From Roseibium sp. MMSF_3544 (lineage in GTDB: Bacteria; Pseudomonadota; Alphaproteobacteria; Rhizobiales; Stappiaceae), in NCBI RefSeq assembly GCF_030732845.1, contig NZ_JASHKA010000004.1, positions 1 to 64,000 of the forward strand: a stretch of 64,000 nt of DNA, read 5' to 3'. The translations under genes and the position numbers were made by a program. The notes under the pieces were generated by a model that was given only the letters and a program-made list of their open reading frames with translations, did not search any database and had not been told where the DNA came from. How positions within the stretch are numbered: the first letter of the stretch is position 1; every line of letters starts with the position of its first letter. Of the stretch, positions 37,062-46,604 are shown piece by piece.

Positions 37062-37859
37062 TCAGGCCGCCTCGAGAGGGGCAAATGAACTTTCGGCAAT
37101 TTCCTTGATTTCGTTGAAGACACCCGGCGCGCCAACCACGACACGTGCGCCGTGGTAAAGCGCGTGCGTGATATCCTGCTCCATCACTTCAACGCCGGCT
37201 TCCCTCGCGATCAGCAAGCCTGCAAGGCAATCCCACGCGTTCATGTGTGCTTCCACATAGCCAATCAAGCGACCGGATGCCGCGTAGGCCAGCATGAGGC
37301 CTCCGGAAGCATTGCGGAAAAAGACGCCGCCCTTGGACACAAGTGCCCCGATTACGTTGACGGCATCGGTCGGAGCCGTCCGTCCATTGAAGCCAACACC
37401 GACAGAGCCGTTGGTCAGACTTTGGCTGTCTGATGACCTGATCGGTTTGCCGTTCAGGAACGCACCGTGTCCAGCACCAGCGGTAAAGGTTTCCCCGGCA
37501 ACCGGATCATGGATAACTCCGACAATGATCTGGCCCTGGTGAACACAGGCGATGATCACGCACCATTGCGGGATTGCGGTAACGAAATTGGCAGTTCCAT
37601 CGATTGGATCGATCACCCAGGTATAACCGGAACCGCCCTCCTCCATACCGTGTTCTTCACCCAGAATACCGTCGTCCGGATAGGACTTGGCAAGTTCCTG
37701 ACGGATCAGCGTCTCGACGTTTCTGTCGGCCTCTGAAACCAGATCCTGGTGTCCCTTCTGAGTAATCGTCAGCGTATCGAGTTTCCGGAAGTACTCCAGG
37801 CCGAGTTCTCCGGCCCTGATCGCAAGACTTTCGGCAAAAGCAAGCCGTTCGGAAATCAT
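37062..37859 (-). CDS. Inositol monophosphatase-family protein
   Basis: A 265-residue Mg-dependent phosphatase of the IMPase/SuhB family. The metal ligands lie in LGEEHG, VIDPIDGTANFV and AHMNAWDCLAGLLIAREAG. It could act on inositol phosphate, histidinol phosphate or 3'-phosphoadenosine phosphate; motifs do not separate these. The start at 37859 has GGAG at good spacing. It is downstream of der on the same strand. Confidence 0.9.
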   Translation of the reverse strand: MISERLAFAESLAIRAGELGLEYFRKLDTLTITQKGHQDLVSEADRNVETLIRQELAKSYPDDGILGEEHGMEEGGSGYTWVIDPIDGTANFVTAIPQWCVIIACVHQGQIIVGVIHDPVAGETFTAGAGHGAFLNGKPIRSSDSQSLTNGSVGVGFNGRTAPTDAVNVIGALVSKGGVFFRNASGGLMLAYAASGRLIGYVEAHMNAWDCLAGLLIAREAGVEVMEQDITHALYHGARVVVGAPGVFNEIKEIAESSFAPLEAA

Positions 37860-37946
37860 CAAAATGCTCCTTTGGGACCTAAACAACAAATCCGGCAGGC
37901 TGTTGCACCTTTGGCAACGCGTACGCTGCGCAATGCCGGACCAACG

Positions 37947-39374
37947 CTACTGGATCTTTCGTTTCTTCCTGGGTGCGTAGGGGTTGTCCCCCTTGCGATA
38001 GGCCAACCGCACGGGCGTGCCTTGAATATTGAATGTCTCCCGCAGGGAATTTACCAGATAGCGCGTGTAGCTTTCCGGCAGTTGTTCCGGCCGGGAACAG
38101 AAGACGACAAAATGGGGCGGCCGCGTTTTCGGCTGTGTCATGTAACGCAGACGGACCCTGCGTCCGGCGACAGCCGGCGGCGGATGGTTGACCGTTACGC
38201 GGTCCAGCCAACGGTTCAGCTTGGAGGTCGAAACCCGGGCATTCCAGGCTTCATACGCCTTGAAGACGCTTTCGACCAAACGATTGAGACCCTGTCCCTG
38301 AAGACCAGACAAGGTCACGATCTGGACACCCCTGATCTGATTGAAATAGCGCTCGTTGGCGTCGCGGATCTTCTTCCAGGCGGCTTCGCGATCTTCGATC
38401 AGATCCCATTTGTTGATCGCAATGACCAGGGCCCGGCCTTCGCGTGCAACAAGATCGATAATCTGCAGATCCTGCTTTTCAAAGGACATCGTGGCGTCGA
38501 GCGTCACGACGACGACTTCCGCAAACTTGATCGCCCGCAGGGCGTCTGCCACGGAGAGCTTTTCCAGCTTCTCCTGGACCCGTGCCTTCCTGCGAATACC
38601 TGCCGTGTCGAAAAGCTTTATGTGACGGTCCTGCCAGACCCAGTCGACCGAAATGGAATCCCGCGTGATCCCGGCTTCCGGTCCGGTCAGCATGCGGTCT
38701 TCACCCAGCATCTTGTTGATCAGGGTGGACTTGCCTGCATTTGGCCTGCCGACGATCGCGACACGCAGAGGCCTTTCCTGCGTTCCGGCCGGGTCCTCTT
38801 CGTCGATGATCTCGCCGTCCTCGTCGACATCAACATTCGTGACGGCTTCCTCACGCTTGGCTTCTTCTTCTTCCGACACCCTGTCGACATGCGGTTTCAG
38901 GGCGTCATAAAGGTCAGCCAGTCCTTCGCCATGCTCTGCGGAAATCGCGATTGGTTCGCCAAGCCCGAGCGAATAGGATTCATAAAGACCGCTCTCGCCG
39001 GCGCGGCCCTCAGCCTTGTTTGCAAGCAGGATAACGGGCCGCGTGGTCTTGCGCGCCACTTCGGCGAAATGCGCATCGAGCGGCGTGACGCCCGCGCGGG
39101 CGTCGATCAAGAAAAGGACCGCGTCGGCGGTCTCAATCGCTTCGTCGGTCTGGCGCCGCATGCGGCCTTCAAGTGTGTTCCTGTCGGCCTCTTCCAATCC
39201 GGCGGTGTCAATAATCGTGAACCTCAGGTCACCAAGACGCGCCTCGCCCGGGCGCCGATCGCGCGTCACACCAGGCGTGTCGTCGACCAGGGCAAGCCGT
39301 TTGCCGACCAGGCGATTGAACAAGGTGGACTTGCCGACATTCGGCCGTCCGATGATGGCGACTGTTGCGCCCAC
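37947..39374 (-). CDS. der: GTPase Der (EngA)
   Basis: Der (475 aa), a 50S assembly factor with two GTPase domains. The P-loops are [12 protein letters not shown] (near the start) and [12 protein letters not shown] (about 215). DTPG is present in the first, and NKxD appears as ANKAEG and INKWDL. A C-terminal KH-like domain ends in basic [10 protein letters not shown]. An acidic linker ([14 protein letters not shown]) joins the GTPase domains. It follows yfgM-bamB as in many proteobacteria. Confidence 0.96.
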   Translation of the reverse strand: MGATVAIIGRPNVGKSTLFNRLVGKRLALVDDTPGVTRDRRPGEARLGDLRFTIIDTAGLEEADRNTLEGRMRRQTDEAIETADAVLFLIDARAGVTPLDAHFAEVARKTTRPVILLANKAEGRAGESGLYESYSLGLGEPIAISAEHGEGLADLYDALKPHVDRVSEEEEAKREEAVTNVDVDEDGEIIDEEDPAGTQERPLRVAIVGRPNAGKSTLINKMLGEDRMLTGPEAGITRDSISVDWVWQDRHIKLFDTAGIRRKARVQEKLEKLSVADALRAIKFAEVVVVTLDATMSFEKQDLQIIDLVAREGRALVIAINKWDLIEDREAAWKKIRDANERYFNQIRGVQIVTLSGLQGQGLNRLVESVFKAYEAWNARVSTSKLNRWLDRVTVNHPPPAVAGRRVRLRYMTQPKTRPPHFVVFCSRPEQLPESYTRYLVNSLRETFNIQGTPVRLAYRKGDNPYAPRKKRKIQ

Positions 39375-39425
39375 GTCAGTTACTCCTGATAGACGGCTTG
39401 TTTTGGACCCGTCCCGAAAAATTCA

Positions 39426-39467
39426 GAGCATCCCGGCTGCGTTCTGCAGAACGCAGCCGGGATGCTC
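39426..39467. repeat. Perfect 42-bp palindrome between bamB and der
   Basis: Bases 39426-39446 are the exact reverse complement of 39447-39467 (arms begin GAGCATCCCGGCTGCG and meet at CTGCAG). No loop and no T-run, so it is not a normal terminator. It lies in the 222-base bamB-der spacer. It could be a mobile palindromic repeat or an mRNA-stabilising or processing structure. Confidence 0.9.
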
Positions 39468-39596
39468 CGACGTACTTATATCGATCTACGCATGACATCC
39501 AATCGATTCGGACCGGATGTCCACCAAGCCGGCATCTTTCCCGGTGCGAAAAAGCTGATCCCTGAACAACAGGGCCGAAGCCGACCGTGAATGGCT

Positions 39597-40949
39597 CTAG
39601 TTGATTGCCGTGACCCCGTCGTTGCCGCTCAGGACAATGATGCGTCCGCCGGCGACAATTGGAGTGACATAGACATCCGCGTTCGTGCGCTGGGTGGTCA
39701 TGATGTTTCCGGAAGACGCATCAACGATTGCAATCTGGCCATCGCTCGAAAACGCCACCAGTGCCCCATTTGCCAGGATGGGGCCGGCCCAGTTCCGTCT
39801 GCGCTTTTTCTTTTCCGGCCTCGGCAATGACGTTGCCCAAAGGGTTTCGCCGTTTTTCAGGTCGAGTGCGACCATACGGTCGTCCAAGTCCACCATGAAG
39901 AGTGCGCTGCCGGAAACAACAGGCGTGTGCACGCTGCCGAGGTCCTGTTCCCACCGGCGAAGGCCAGTGCGGGTTTCAACTGCAACAGTCCTGCCGGCGA
40001 CGCCGGTGGCGTAGACTATGTTGCCGGAAACAACGGGGCTGGCCGACACATCCGCAAGCCCGGAAAGGGCCAATGTCCTGAAACCGCGCGAGACACTGTC
40101 GATCCAGGCTGCTTCGCCGGACTTGATGTCAATCGCCATGATTTCCCCGGACGAGAACGGAACGATGACGCGGTTGCCGGAAATCGCAGGGTTCGCTGCG
40201 GAGAGCAATCCTGCGGTTTCCTCAACGCCGGCGTAGGACCATGTAATCGTGCCGTCCGCCTGCGAAACCGCATAAACCTCGTTGGACTGCGACACGACGA
40301 AAACCTGCCCGTCACCCGCAACAGGCGCACCGCGTGCCGGCGTGTCGAGGTCCGCTGTCCAAAGCACCTGACCCGAACCCGCATCAAGCGCGATGAGCTG
40401 CCGGTAGCTGGTCGCCGCATAGACGACGCCGTTCGCCACGGTTACGCCGCCACCTGGTCCGATGTCGCGTTCACCTTCCGGGCGGAGGTTCTGTGTCCAG
40501 ACGCGACCACCCGCTGTCGACAGGGCGACCACTTCTCCGTTCGGCTTGTAGAGGTAGATTTTGCTGCCGTCGCTGACCGGCCGCGCCGACACCCTCAGGG
40601 CCGACGACGTAATCCCGCGCCCGGACGATCCGACATTGGTTCTCCAGGCGGTGTTTCCGGAAATCGATACGGCCACATTCCCTGGATCGTTCGTGAGGCC
40701 GCCACCGCTTGTCGTCCAGCTTTGACCGCCAGTTGCCGGACCGACATTGGCTGTCTGTCCGAGAGCCCTTGCCGCCGGGTCAGCGCCATCGAAAACGGGC
40801 TGCCGCTCTCCGGGAAGGATTTTTTCGCGCGAAAACGGATTGATGGATTCGCCGAATTCACTGACTGAGCCGCACCCGGTAAGCGCCAGGCAAAGCGCAC
40901 ATATGCTCAAAAAACCGCTTTTGCCGGAAATACCTGTCGCAAGTGTCAC
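39597..40949 (-). CDS. bamB: Outer-membrane assembly lipoprotein BamB-like
   Basis: A 450-residue PQQ-type beta-propeller lipoprotein. The signal peptide ends in ALTGCGS, with lipid-modified Cys26. Repeats such as VVALSTAGGRVWTQNL, LIALDAGSGQVLWTADL and MVALDLKNGETLWATSL form the blades. BamB helps the BAM complex insert outer-membrane proteins. Its start overlaps the TPR gene stop by four bases, and der lies downstream. The match is to the family and position, as BamB sequences are diverse. Confidence 0.88.
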   Translation of the reverse strand: MTLATGISGKSGFLSICALCLALTGCGSVSEFGESINPFSREKILPGERQPVFDGADPAARALGQTANVGPATGGQSWTTSGGGLTNDPGNVAVSISGNTAWRTNVGSSGRGITSSALRVSARPVSDGSKIYLYKPNGEVVALSTAGGRVWTQNLRPEGERDIGPGGGVTVANGVVYAATSYRQLIALDAGSGQVLWTADLDTPARGAPVAGDGQVFVVSQSNEVYAVSQADGTITWSYAGVEETAGLLSAANPAISGNRVIVPFSSGEIMAIDIKSGEAAWIDSVSRGFRTLALSGLADVSASPVVSGNIVYATGVAGRTVAVETRTGLRRWEQDLGSVHTPVVSGSALFMVDLDDRMVALDLKNGETLWATSLPRPEKKKRRRNWAGPILANGALVAFSSDGQIAIVDASSGNIMTTQRTNADVYVTPIVAGGRIIVLSGNDGVTAIN

Positions 40950-41629
40950 TGACTGTTTCCTTCACCGTCCGTCGCACCGCCGCTTTTGCCGGCTCGAATT
41001 ACATCACTTAGAAGAGAGGTGCGCCGGCTGACATCAACCGGTGTTTCCGGGTCGTCCTCCAGGGCGGTAATCCAAGTTTGCGCCGTTTCTATATCGCCGT
41101 TTTTCCAGGCACTTAAAGCAAGAAGTTCACGTGCGGCGGCACGAAACGGATCCGTGTCGGCGGTCATTCTCTCAACCCTGTCGGCGACAGCAGCATAATC
41201 TTCAAGATCGACGGCAATGTATCCGGCCCGCAAAGCCGCCACGCTGCGCAGCGCTTCCATCAGGCTATTGTCTCGCGAAAGCGCGTCGAATTCGGCAAGC
41301 GCTTGCTCTGCCTGACCGGAGCTTGCAAGGTCCGTTGCCAAACGCAACTTGGCCAGCGCCGGGTAACCGCCAACGGCTCCCTCCAATTCGCCGTAGAGGA
41401 CAGCCGCTTCATCGAAATTGCGTTCCCCCGACAGCCGCATGGCTTCGAAATATGTGTCTCCGGCCTGTTGCGCCTGTGTTTCCTGCCAATAAAGCCAACC
41501 GCGATAGCCGGCGGTTCCAATCACGATCAATACCGCAAAGCCGATGACCCAACCGCCGAATCTGGTCCAGAGTCGACGATACTTCTCCTGGCGGATGTCT
41601 TCGTCGACTTCACGAAAAATGTCAGACAT
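40946..41629 (-). CDS. YfgM-like TPR membrane protein
   Basis: A 227-residue protein with an N-terminal cytosolic stretch (SDIFREVDEDIRQEKYRRLW), one membrane helix (about 26-46) and periplasmic TPR-like helices (FDEAAVLYGELEGA). This is the YfgM/DUF2133 layout. In E. coli YfgM is an ancillary partner of SecYEG and the chaperone PpiD. It is coupled to bamB by an ATGA overlap. Confidence 0.87.
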   Translation of the reverse strand: MSDIFREVDEDIRQEKYRRLWTRFGGWVIGFAVLIVIGTAGYRGWLYWQETQAQQAGDTYFEAMRLSGERNFDEAAVLYGELEGAVGGYPALAKLRLATDLASSGQAEQALAEFDALSRDNSLMEALRSVAALRAGYIAVDLEDYAAVADRVERMTADTDPFRAAARELLALSAWKNGDIETAQTWITALEDDPETPVDVSRRTSLLSDVIRAGKSGGATDGEGNSQ

Positions 41630-41824
41630 ACGTGTCTTGTTCCTGCATTTACTCTAACGGCCCGGCCGCAAGCCCGGCCACCACCCCGTTACGAGTGGCG
41701 CACATTATCCATTTGATCCGTCTCGGGCAATTCCCTGATCGGGCTTAAAACCGCCGTTCGTGGCGCAAGTGGGGCAATTCGTCCCGAATTGACAAAATCC
41801 CTTATGATTTTCGCTTGAGCCGTC

Positions 41825-42406
41825 CTATCCCACCGGAACGCCGATGAGAAGTACATGAAGTTTCCAAACGAACAATCCGTAGATGACGAGGCCGACAAGA
41901 ATCACCCAAACATCTGAATACTTGCCGGGCGCGGCGACTGCCGAGGCAACCTTCCCGGCATTCGGTCCGCGCCGCTTAAGCGAAATTCGGTCGGCGACAG
42001 CCCAGAGAAAAAATCCACCGAAGAGCAGCACGGAGGCAAGATCACCGTTCACAAGGAGGTGGGAGAAGGCCCAAAGCTTGACGGCAACCAGCATCGGATG
42101 TTTCAGGGCGCGGTTGATCTTGCAGGGCACATAAGCTGCTACCAGAAAAATGAAGACCGGAACCATCAGCAGCATCGTGACGTGGTTCAGCCAGATTGGT
42201 GGATCATAGAGCAGTGGCGGGCCATCAAACCGCGCCACCCCGTACCCGTAGATCACCAGGGCGAACCCGACCGCGGAAGCGAGTGCGAAGACGCCTTTAT
42301 AGCCATTCTCGCCAAGCCGGGCGATAAGTGCATCGCGCTTTGCCGGCATCATTGGCAGGGTGTGAATGCCCAAAAAAATTATCAGCCCAGCAACCAGCAA
42401 GGACAT
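41825..42406 (-). CDS. NnrU-family membrane protein
   Basis: A 192-residue membrane protein with about five helices. The motifs are FLGIHTLPMMPAKRDALIARLGENGYKGVFALAS, LNHVTMLLMVPVFIFLVAAY and KHPMLVAVKLWAFSHLLVNGDLAS, which mark the NnrU/isoprenylcysteine-methyltransferase-like family. NnrU was named from nitrite/nitric oxide metabolism, but no denitrification genes are nearby, so the role here is open. The start at 42406 is preceded by GGGAGAG. Confidence 0.88.
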   Translation of the reverse strand: MSLLVAGLIIFLGIHTLPMMPAKRDALIARLGENGYKGVFALASAVGFALVIYGYGVARFDGPPLLYDPPIWLNHVTMLLMVPVFIFLVAAYVPCKINRALKHPMLVAVKLWAFSHLLVNGDLASVLLFGGFFLWAVADRISLKRRGPNAGKVASAVAAPGKYSDVWVILVGLVIYGLFVWKLHVLLIGVPVG

Positions 42407-42531
42407 GCCGCTCTCCCTCAATGCGCATGGCCGGTTGGAATCGACACAATCCCCGGCCGAATGCGGACCATAAGAAGCAGGTGAAAAACCTGCAACAGGC
42501 TTTGCCGCGGCAAAATTTCAAAGAGGCGCAA

Positions 42532-42939
42532 TCAGCCCTGGGACGAGCAGTGCTTGCAGGTTCCGCGAAGTTCGATGGTTGCGCCCGACAGTTTGAAGCC
42601 TTCTGCCTGCGTCCAAGCATTCAGCAGATTGATTGCCTCGCTCGGCGCGAATTCGATGACGTCACCACATTGCTCGCAGATGGCAAAAGCCGCGGTGCCA
42701 TGATCTGAGCACCCCTTGTGGCTGCAAGCGACGAAAGCATTCAGGCTTTCAAGCCGGTGAACCATGCCGTACTCAACCAGCTTGTCGAGTGCCCGATAGA
42801 CCTGAAGCGGCGCTCTGAAGCCGTTCTCGCGCAGCAGATCAAGGATTGCATAAGCCGTCAGCGGTCCACCGGCATCCGATAGAGAGCCGAATACCAAGGC
42901 CTGGTTCTTCGTCAATTCGGGGTGCGCATGCACAGTCAC
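42532..42939 (-). CDS. zur: Fur-family regulator, Zur-like
   Basis: A 135-residue Fur-superfamily repressor. The winged helix runs LTKNQALVFGSLSDAGGPLTAYAILDLL to LQVYRALDKLVEYGMVHRLES. The dimerisation domain has zinc-binding cysteine pairs CEQC and CKHC and the block NAFVACSHKGCSDHG typical of Zur. I start at the GTG at 42939 because AGGAG precedes it at good spacing; ATG at 42999 would add 20 residues. Zur would repress zinc-uptake genes; none are in the window. Confidence 0.82.
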   Translation of the reverse strand: MTVHAHPELTKNQALVFGSLSDAGGPLTAYAILDLLRENGFRAPLQVYRALDKLVEYGMVHRLESLNAFVACSHKGCSDHGTAAFAICEQCGDVIEFAPSEAINLLNAWTQAEGFKLSGATIELRGTCKHCSSQG

Positions 42940-43197
42940 GGACGGTCTCCTGATTTTTTCGCCCCGGGTTGCTGTTTCATTCTCCGCATCCTGCCTCATC
43001 CTTCTCACGAGTCTGGCCCCGGGGACAAGCCTCAAGACACACAAACCAAGGACCGCGACAAGGTATATGGGCCGGGCTGTCTCGTTTCACATCTTACCAC
43101 CAAGTCCAAACCCGTCCGAACGTAAGCCGTTAATCAATTCAGATGCATTGATGTATATATAGGAACTGAGAAATCGCGTGTTTTCGGGATCAAGTCC

Positions 43198-44592
43198 ATG
43201 ATATTTCCCTGCATTCTGTCTGGTGGCGTCGGCTCGCGGTTGTGGCCACTCTCGCGCAAGGACAGACCGAAGCAGTTTTTGCCGCTGTTCGACGGCGAAA
43301 GCCTGTTCCAAAAGACTTGCAAAAGGGTCAACCAGACGGGTTTTGCGGCACCGATCGTGATCGGTAGCGACACGCACCGTTTTCAGATGGGCGAACAGTT
43401 GTCGGAGCTGGGCATTGAAGCCAACACCATCCTGCTGGAACCCGTCGGGCGCAACACGGCGCCCCCTGCCCTGATGGCCGCAATCATCGCCTCTGAAAGC
43501 GACCCAGACGCGCTTATCCTGCTGCTGCCCTCCGATCAACTGATCCGCAAGGAGGACGTTTTTCTTCAGGCAGTTCACGCGGCTGAAAACGCGGCAAGGA
43601 GCGGATCAATCGTCACGTTCGGCATCACCCCGAGCGAGCCGAACACCGGTTACGGCTATATCAAGATCGCACCAGGTGATGCTCCGGTGCGCGCAGTTGA
43701 AAAGTTCGTCGAAAAACCCGACCTCGACCGGGCCAAGGCCTTCTTGGCCGACGGCAGTTATGCCTGGAACGCCGGCATTTTCCTTTATTCGGCGCAGACA
43801 ATGATCGAGGCATTCAAGACCCATCAGCCGGCGCTCTATAAGAGCATTACCGCTGTCATGGAAACGCGTCATAGCGATCTTGATTTTACCCGCATTGACC
43901 GGGCCAACTTTGAGAAGCTCGACAACATCTCCGTTGACTATGCAATCATGGAGAAAGCGGCCAACGTCGCCTGTGCACCAGTGGCACCGGAGTGGGACGA
44001 CCTCGGATCCTGGTCGGCGATCTGGACCGTTCTTGACAAAGACGCAGACGGAAACACCGGCCTTGGCGACACCCGTTTTCTCCATAGCAGGAATTGCCTC
44101 GCCTACTCGCAGCAAAGTCTGGTTTCAGTCATCGGTCTCGAAGACGTGATGGTCATTGCCACCAGCGACAGCGTTCTCGTGGCGCACAAGGACCATGCGC
44201 AAGACGTCAAGAATGTCGTGGAACAATTGAAGTCCGAAGGCCGGCACGAGGTTGACCACCATCCCCGCGCCTACAAGCCCTGGGGGTATACGGAGCGTAT
44301 AAGTACAGGCGACCGCTTCGCGGTCCAGTCCATGATGATCAAGCCCGGCAAACGCCTTACGCTTCAGAGCCATCTTCACCGCGCCGAACACTGGATCGTC
44401 GTGTCGGGCACCGTTGAGATCACCATCGGTGGCCAGACATCACTGCTCACAGAGAATCAATCCGCCTATGTTCCGCTTGGCGCCCAGCACACATTGCACA
44501 ATCCCGGCAGGATACCGGTGCGGATGATCGAGGTGCAGTCCGGGACCTATCTCGGAGAGGACGATATTCTGCGGCATGCGGACGGCGAATGA
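43198..44592 (+). CDS. manC: Mannose-1-phosphate guanylyltransferase
   Basis: A 464-residue type II enzyme making GDP-mannose for surface polysaccharide. The nucleotidyltransferase signature LSGGVGSRLWPLSRKDRPKQFLPLF is followed by FVEKPDLDRAKAFL. The C-terminal cupin (phosphomannose-isomerase-type) domain is KPGKRLTLQSHLHRAEHWIVVSG. This ManC/CpsB two-domain layout suggests a bifunctional enzyme. No other polysaccharide genes are adjacent. Confidence 0.93.
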   Translation: MIFPCILSGGVGSRLWPLSRKDRPKQFLPLFDGESLFQKTCKRVNQTGFAAPIVIGSDTHRFQMGEQLSELGIEANTILLEPVGRNTAPPALMAAIIASESDPDALILLLPSDQLIRKEDVFLQAVHAAENAARSGSIVTFGITPSEPNTGYGYIKIAPGDAPVRAVEKFVEKPDLDRAKAFLADGSYAWNAGIFLYSAQTMIEAFKTHQPALYKSITAVMETRHSDLDFTRIDRANFEKLDNISVDYAIMEKAANVACAPVAPEWDDLGSWSAIWTVLDKDADGNTGLGDTRFLHSRNCLAYSQQSLVSVIGLEDVMVIATSDSVLVAHKDHAQDVKNVVEQLKSEGRHEVDHHPRAYKPWGYTERISTGDRFAVQSMMIKPGKRLTLQSHLHRAEHWIVVSGTVEITIGGQTSLLTENQSAYVPLGAQHTLHNPGRIPVRMIEVQSGTYLGEDDILRHADGE

Positions 44593-44688
44593 CCAAGCGC
44601 CGTCCCGGGCAAGCGCAGCGGCCTTGCATCCACGGGCGGATATCTTACAGACTTGTGCTCTGAAAAAGTTGTCTCCAGGAAGCCCTTC

Positions 44689-45894
44689 ATGCATCACGCT
44701 TACATCTGTGACTACGTGCGCACGCCTATCGGCCGATATGGCGGTATCCTGTCTTCAGTGCGTGCAGATGACCTCGGTGCCATTCCGATCGAGGCACTGA
44801 TCGAACGCAATTCTGACGTGGACTGGTCTGCACTGGACGATGTCTTCTACGGATGTGCCAACCAGGCCGGGGAAGACAACCGCAATGTGGCGCGCATGTC
44901 ATCCCTGCTTGCGGGCCTCCCCGACACCGTGCCGGGCCTCACTCTCAACCGTCTGTGCGGCTCGGGCCTGGACGCCCTGATGACGGCAACCCGGGCGATC
45001 AAGTCCGGCGAACTTGATCTTGCCATTGCCGGCGGCGTTGAGAGCATGTCGCGGGCGCCCTTTGTCATGCCCAAGGCCGAGACGCCGTTTTCGCGCAACG
45101 CCGACATTTATGACACGACGATAGGATGGCGGTTCGTCAATTCGCTGCTCAAGCGCCAATACGGCATCGACTCCATGCCCGAGACTGCAGAAAACGTAGC
45201 GGAAGACTTTGCGATTTCACGCGCTGACCAGGACGCGTTTGCGCTGAGAAGTCAGCTCAAGACGGAAGCTGCCCAAAAGAACGGCCGGTTGGCGCAGGAG
45301 ATCGTGCCTGTGATGGTCCCGCAGCGAAGGGGCGACCCGAAACTGGTCGATACGGACGAACATCCAAGGGCGGGAACGACACTCGACGCTCTTCAAAGGC
45401 TGAAGACACCCTTTCGCGACAACGGCAGCGTTACGGCGGGCAACGCATCAGGGGTCAATGACGGAGCGGCTGCGCTGCTGGTGGCTTCCGAGGCTGCGGT
45501 AAATAAATTCAACCTGAACCCGATCGCCCGTGTCGTAGGTGGAGCAACGGCAGGCGTTCCGCCGCGCATCATGGGCATCGGGCCGGCGCCCGCGACGCGG
45601 AAACTCTGCGCAAGGTTCGCAATTTCTCTCTCCGAATTCGATGTCATCGAACTGAACGAGGCCTTCGCAGCCCAGGCGGTTGCCGTCATGCGCGACCTCG
45701 GTCTTCCGGAAGACAGCGACACGCTCAATCCAAATGGTGGTGCGATCGCGCTTGGTCACCCGCTCGGCATGTCGGGCGCACGCATCGCCGGTACGGCCGC
45801 TCTTGAATTGAAAAAACGAAGCGGAAAGCTCGCCCTCGCCACAATGTGCATTGGTGTCGGTCAGGGCATTGCGGTGGCACTTGCATCCGCATGA
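44689..45894 (+). CDS. pcaF: Beta-ketoadipyl-CoA thiolase PcaF
   Basis: A 401-residue thiolase of the length and type of PcaF, which splits 3-oxoadipyl-CoA to succinyl-CoA and acetyl-CoA, the last step of protocatechuate and phenylacetate breakdown. The acyl-enzyme cysteine is in NRLCGSGLDAL, with NEAFAAQA, GGAIALGHPLGMSGAR and CIGVGQG. Start 44689 has AGGAAG. No other beta-ketoadipate gene is near, so a general acetyl-CoA acyltransferase role is possible. Its last 34 bases overlap a convergent gene. Confidence 0.88.
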   Translation: MHHAYICDYVRTPIGRYGGILSSVRADDLGAIPIEALIERNSDVDWSALDDVFYGCANQAGEDNRNVARMSSLLAGLPDTVPGLTLNRLCGSGLDALMTATRAIKSGELDLAIAGGVESMSRAPFVMPKAETPFSRNADIYDTTIGWRFVNSLLKRQYGIDSMPETAENVAEDFAISRADQDAFALRSQLKTEAAQKNGRLAQEIVPVMVPQRRGDPKLVDTDEHPRAGTTLDALQRLKTPFRDNGSVTAGNASGVNDGAAALLVASEAAVNKFNLNPIARVVGGATAGVPPRIMGIGPAPATRKLCARFAISLSEFDVIELNEAFAAQAVAVMRDLGLPEDSDTLNPNGGAIALGHPLGMSGARIAGTAALELKKRSGKLALATMCIGVGQGIAVALASA

Positions 45895-46253
45895 TGCTGA
45901 CCCGCGTATCTGAAAGGCTCACCTGAGGCCGTCGCCGGCAGGTCTGCTTGAGCCCGTTTTGACAAGTCTTCGGCCACGTCATCGAGCCTGTCAGCCAGTC
46001 TTTCAAAAACGAGAGATGGCATTCGCATTGCCGCGATATACAGCGTTACGAACTCGTCGTATGCACTCTTCCAGTTGAAATTCCGAAGGTCGCTGTAGGC
46101 CCCATCTGCCATGTCTTTGAGCTCAACGGCATCTTCTACCATGGGACGTACAAACCCGGCGGCGCGCTCGGGTTCTGTCGCCACCCACACAGCCGCATAG
46201 ATCGAAAACAGAGCAAATACAAAGACATGCAAGTTTCTTATCAGAAATCGCAT
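45861..46253 (-). CDS. Hypothetical 130-aa exported or anchored protein
   Basis: Begins MRFLIRNLHVFVFALFSIYAAVWVA, a signal peptide or N-terminal anchor, followed by a helical polar region (YDEFVTLYIAAMRMPSLVFERLADRLDDVAEDLSKRA). I recognise no family. Its 3' end overlaps the end of pcaF by 34 bases on the opposite strand. The start at 46253 fits the hydrophobic N-terminus best; upstream residues to 46328 look non-coding. Confidence 0.65.
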   Translation of the reverse strand: MRFLIRNLHVFVFALFSIYAAVWVATEPERAAGFVRPMVEDAVELKDMADGAYSDLRNFNWKSAYDEFVTLYIAAMRMPSLVFERLADRLDDVAEDLSKRAQADLPATASGEPFRYAGQHHADASATAMP

Positions 46254-46546
46254 TTCGACCCCGGAAAAGGTTAATAGAATCTTAACGCTCTTCCGGTCGT
46301 AAATTACGCAACTTGAACACGCAACCACGGATTTCAGTTTTAAGTTGTAATTCGAGGCGTATGGTTAATATCCAGATCTTTCTCAAATGATCGCATGCGT
46401 CCTCCCCTGAACAAACAGAGCGACGCAAACACAACCAGTCCTCGATCAAATGTCCGAGAGTTCAATCTTAAGGTTAAATTTAAGAAAGCGTTTACTAACG
46501 CAGCGTGATGCTGTTTCTAGGCGTTGTTGCGAGCAGATATTTACAG

Positions 46547-46583
46547 TGCCCCATGAGCCTTCCGGAAATCGGCTCGTGGGGCA
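46547..46583. terminator. Hairpin downstream of puuE
   Basis: A 13-bp stem with one G-T pair (46547-46559 with 46571-46583) and an 11-base loop. The right side on the plus strand is AATTTATTT. It lies just past the puuE stop and is the only structured element in the gene-free stretch 46254-46604 apart from AT-rich DNA. It is a plausible weak terminator or 3' protector. Confidence 0.5.
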
Positions 46584-46604
46584 AATTTATTTCAGACGCC
46601 TTTC

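Noticed and set aside
37749..39389. Long plus-strand open frame (about 546 codons) across the IMPase and der genes
   Set aside because: Antisense to two conserved genes on the minus strand; no motif and biased composition.
39426..39467. Intrinsic terminator at the palindrome
   Set aside because: There is no loop and no T-tract on either strand, so normal termination is unlikely.
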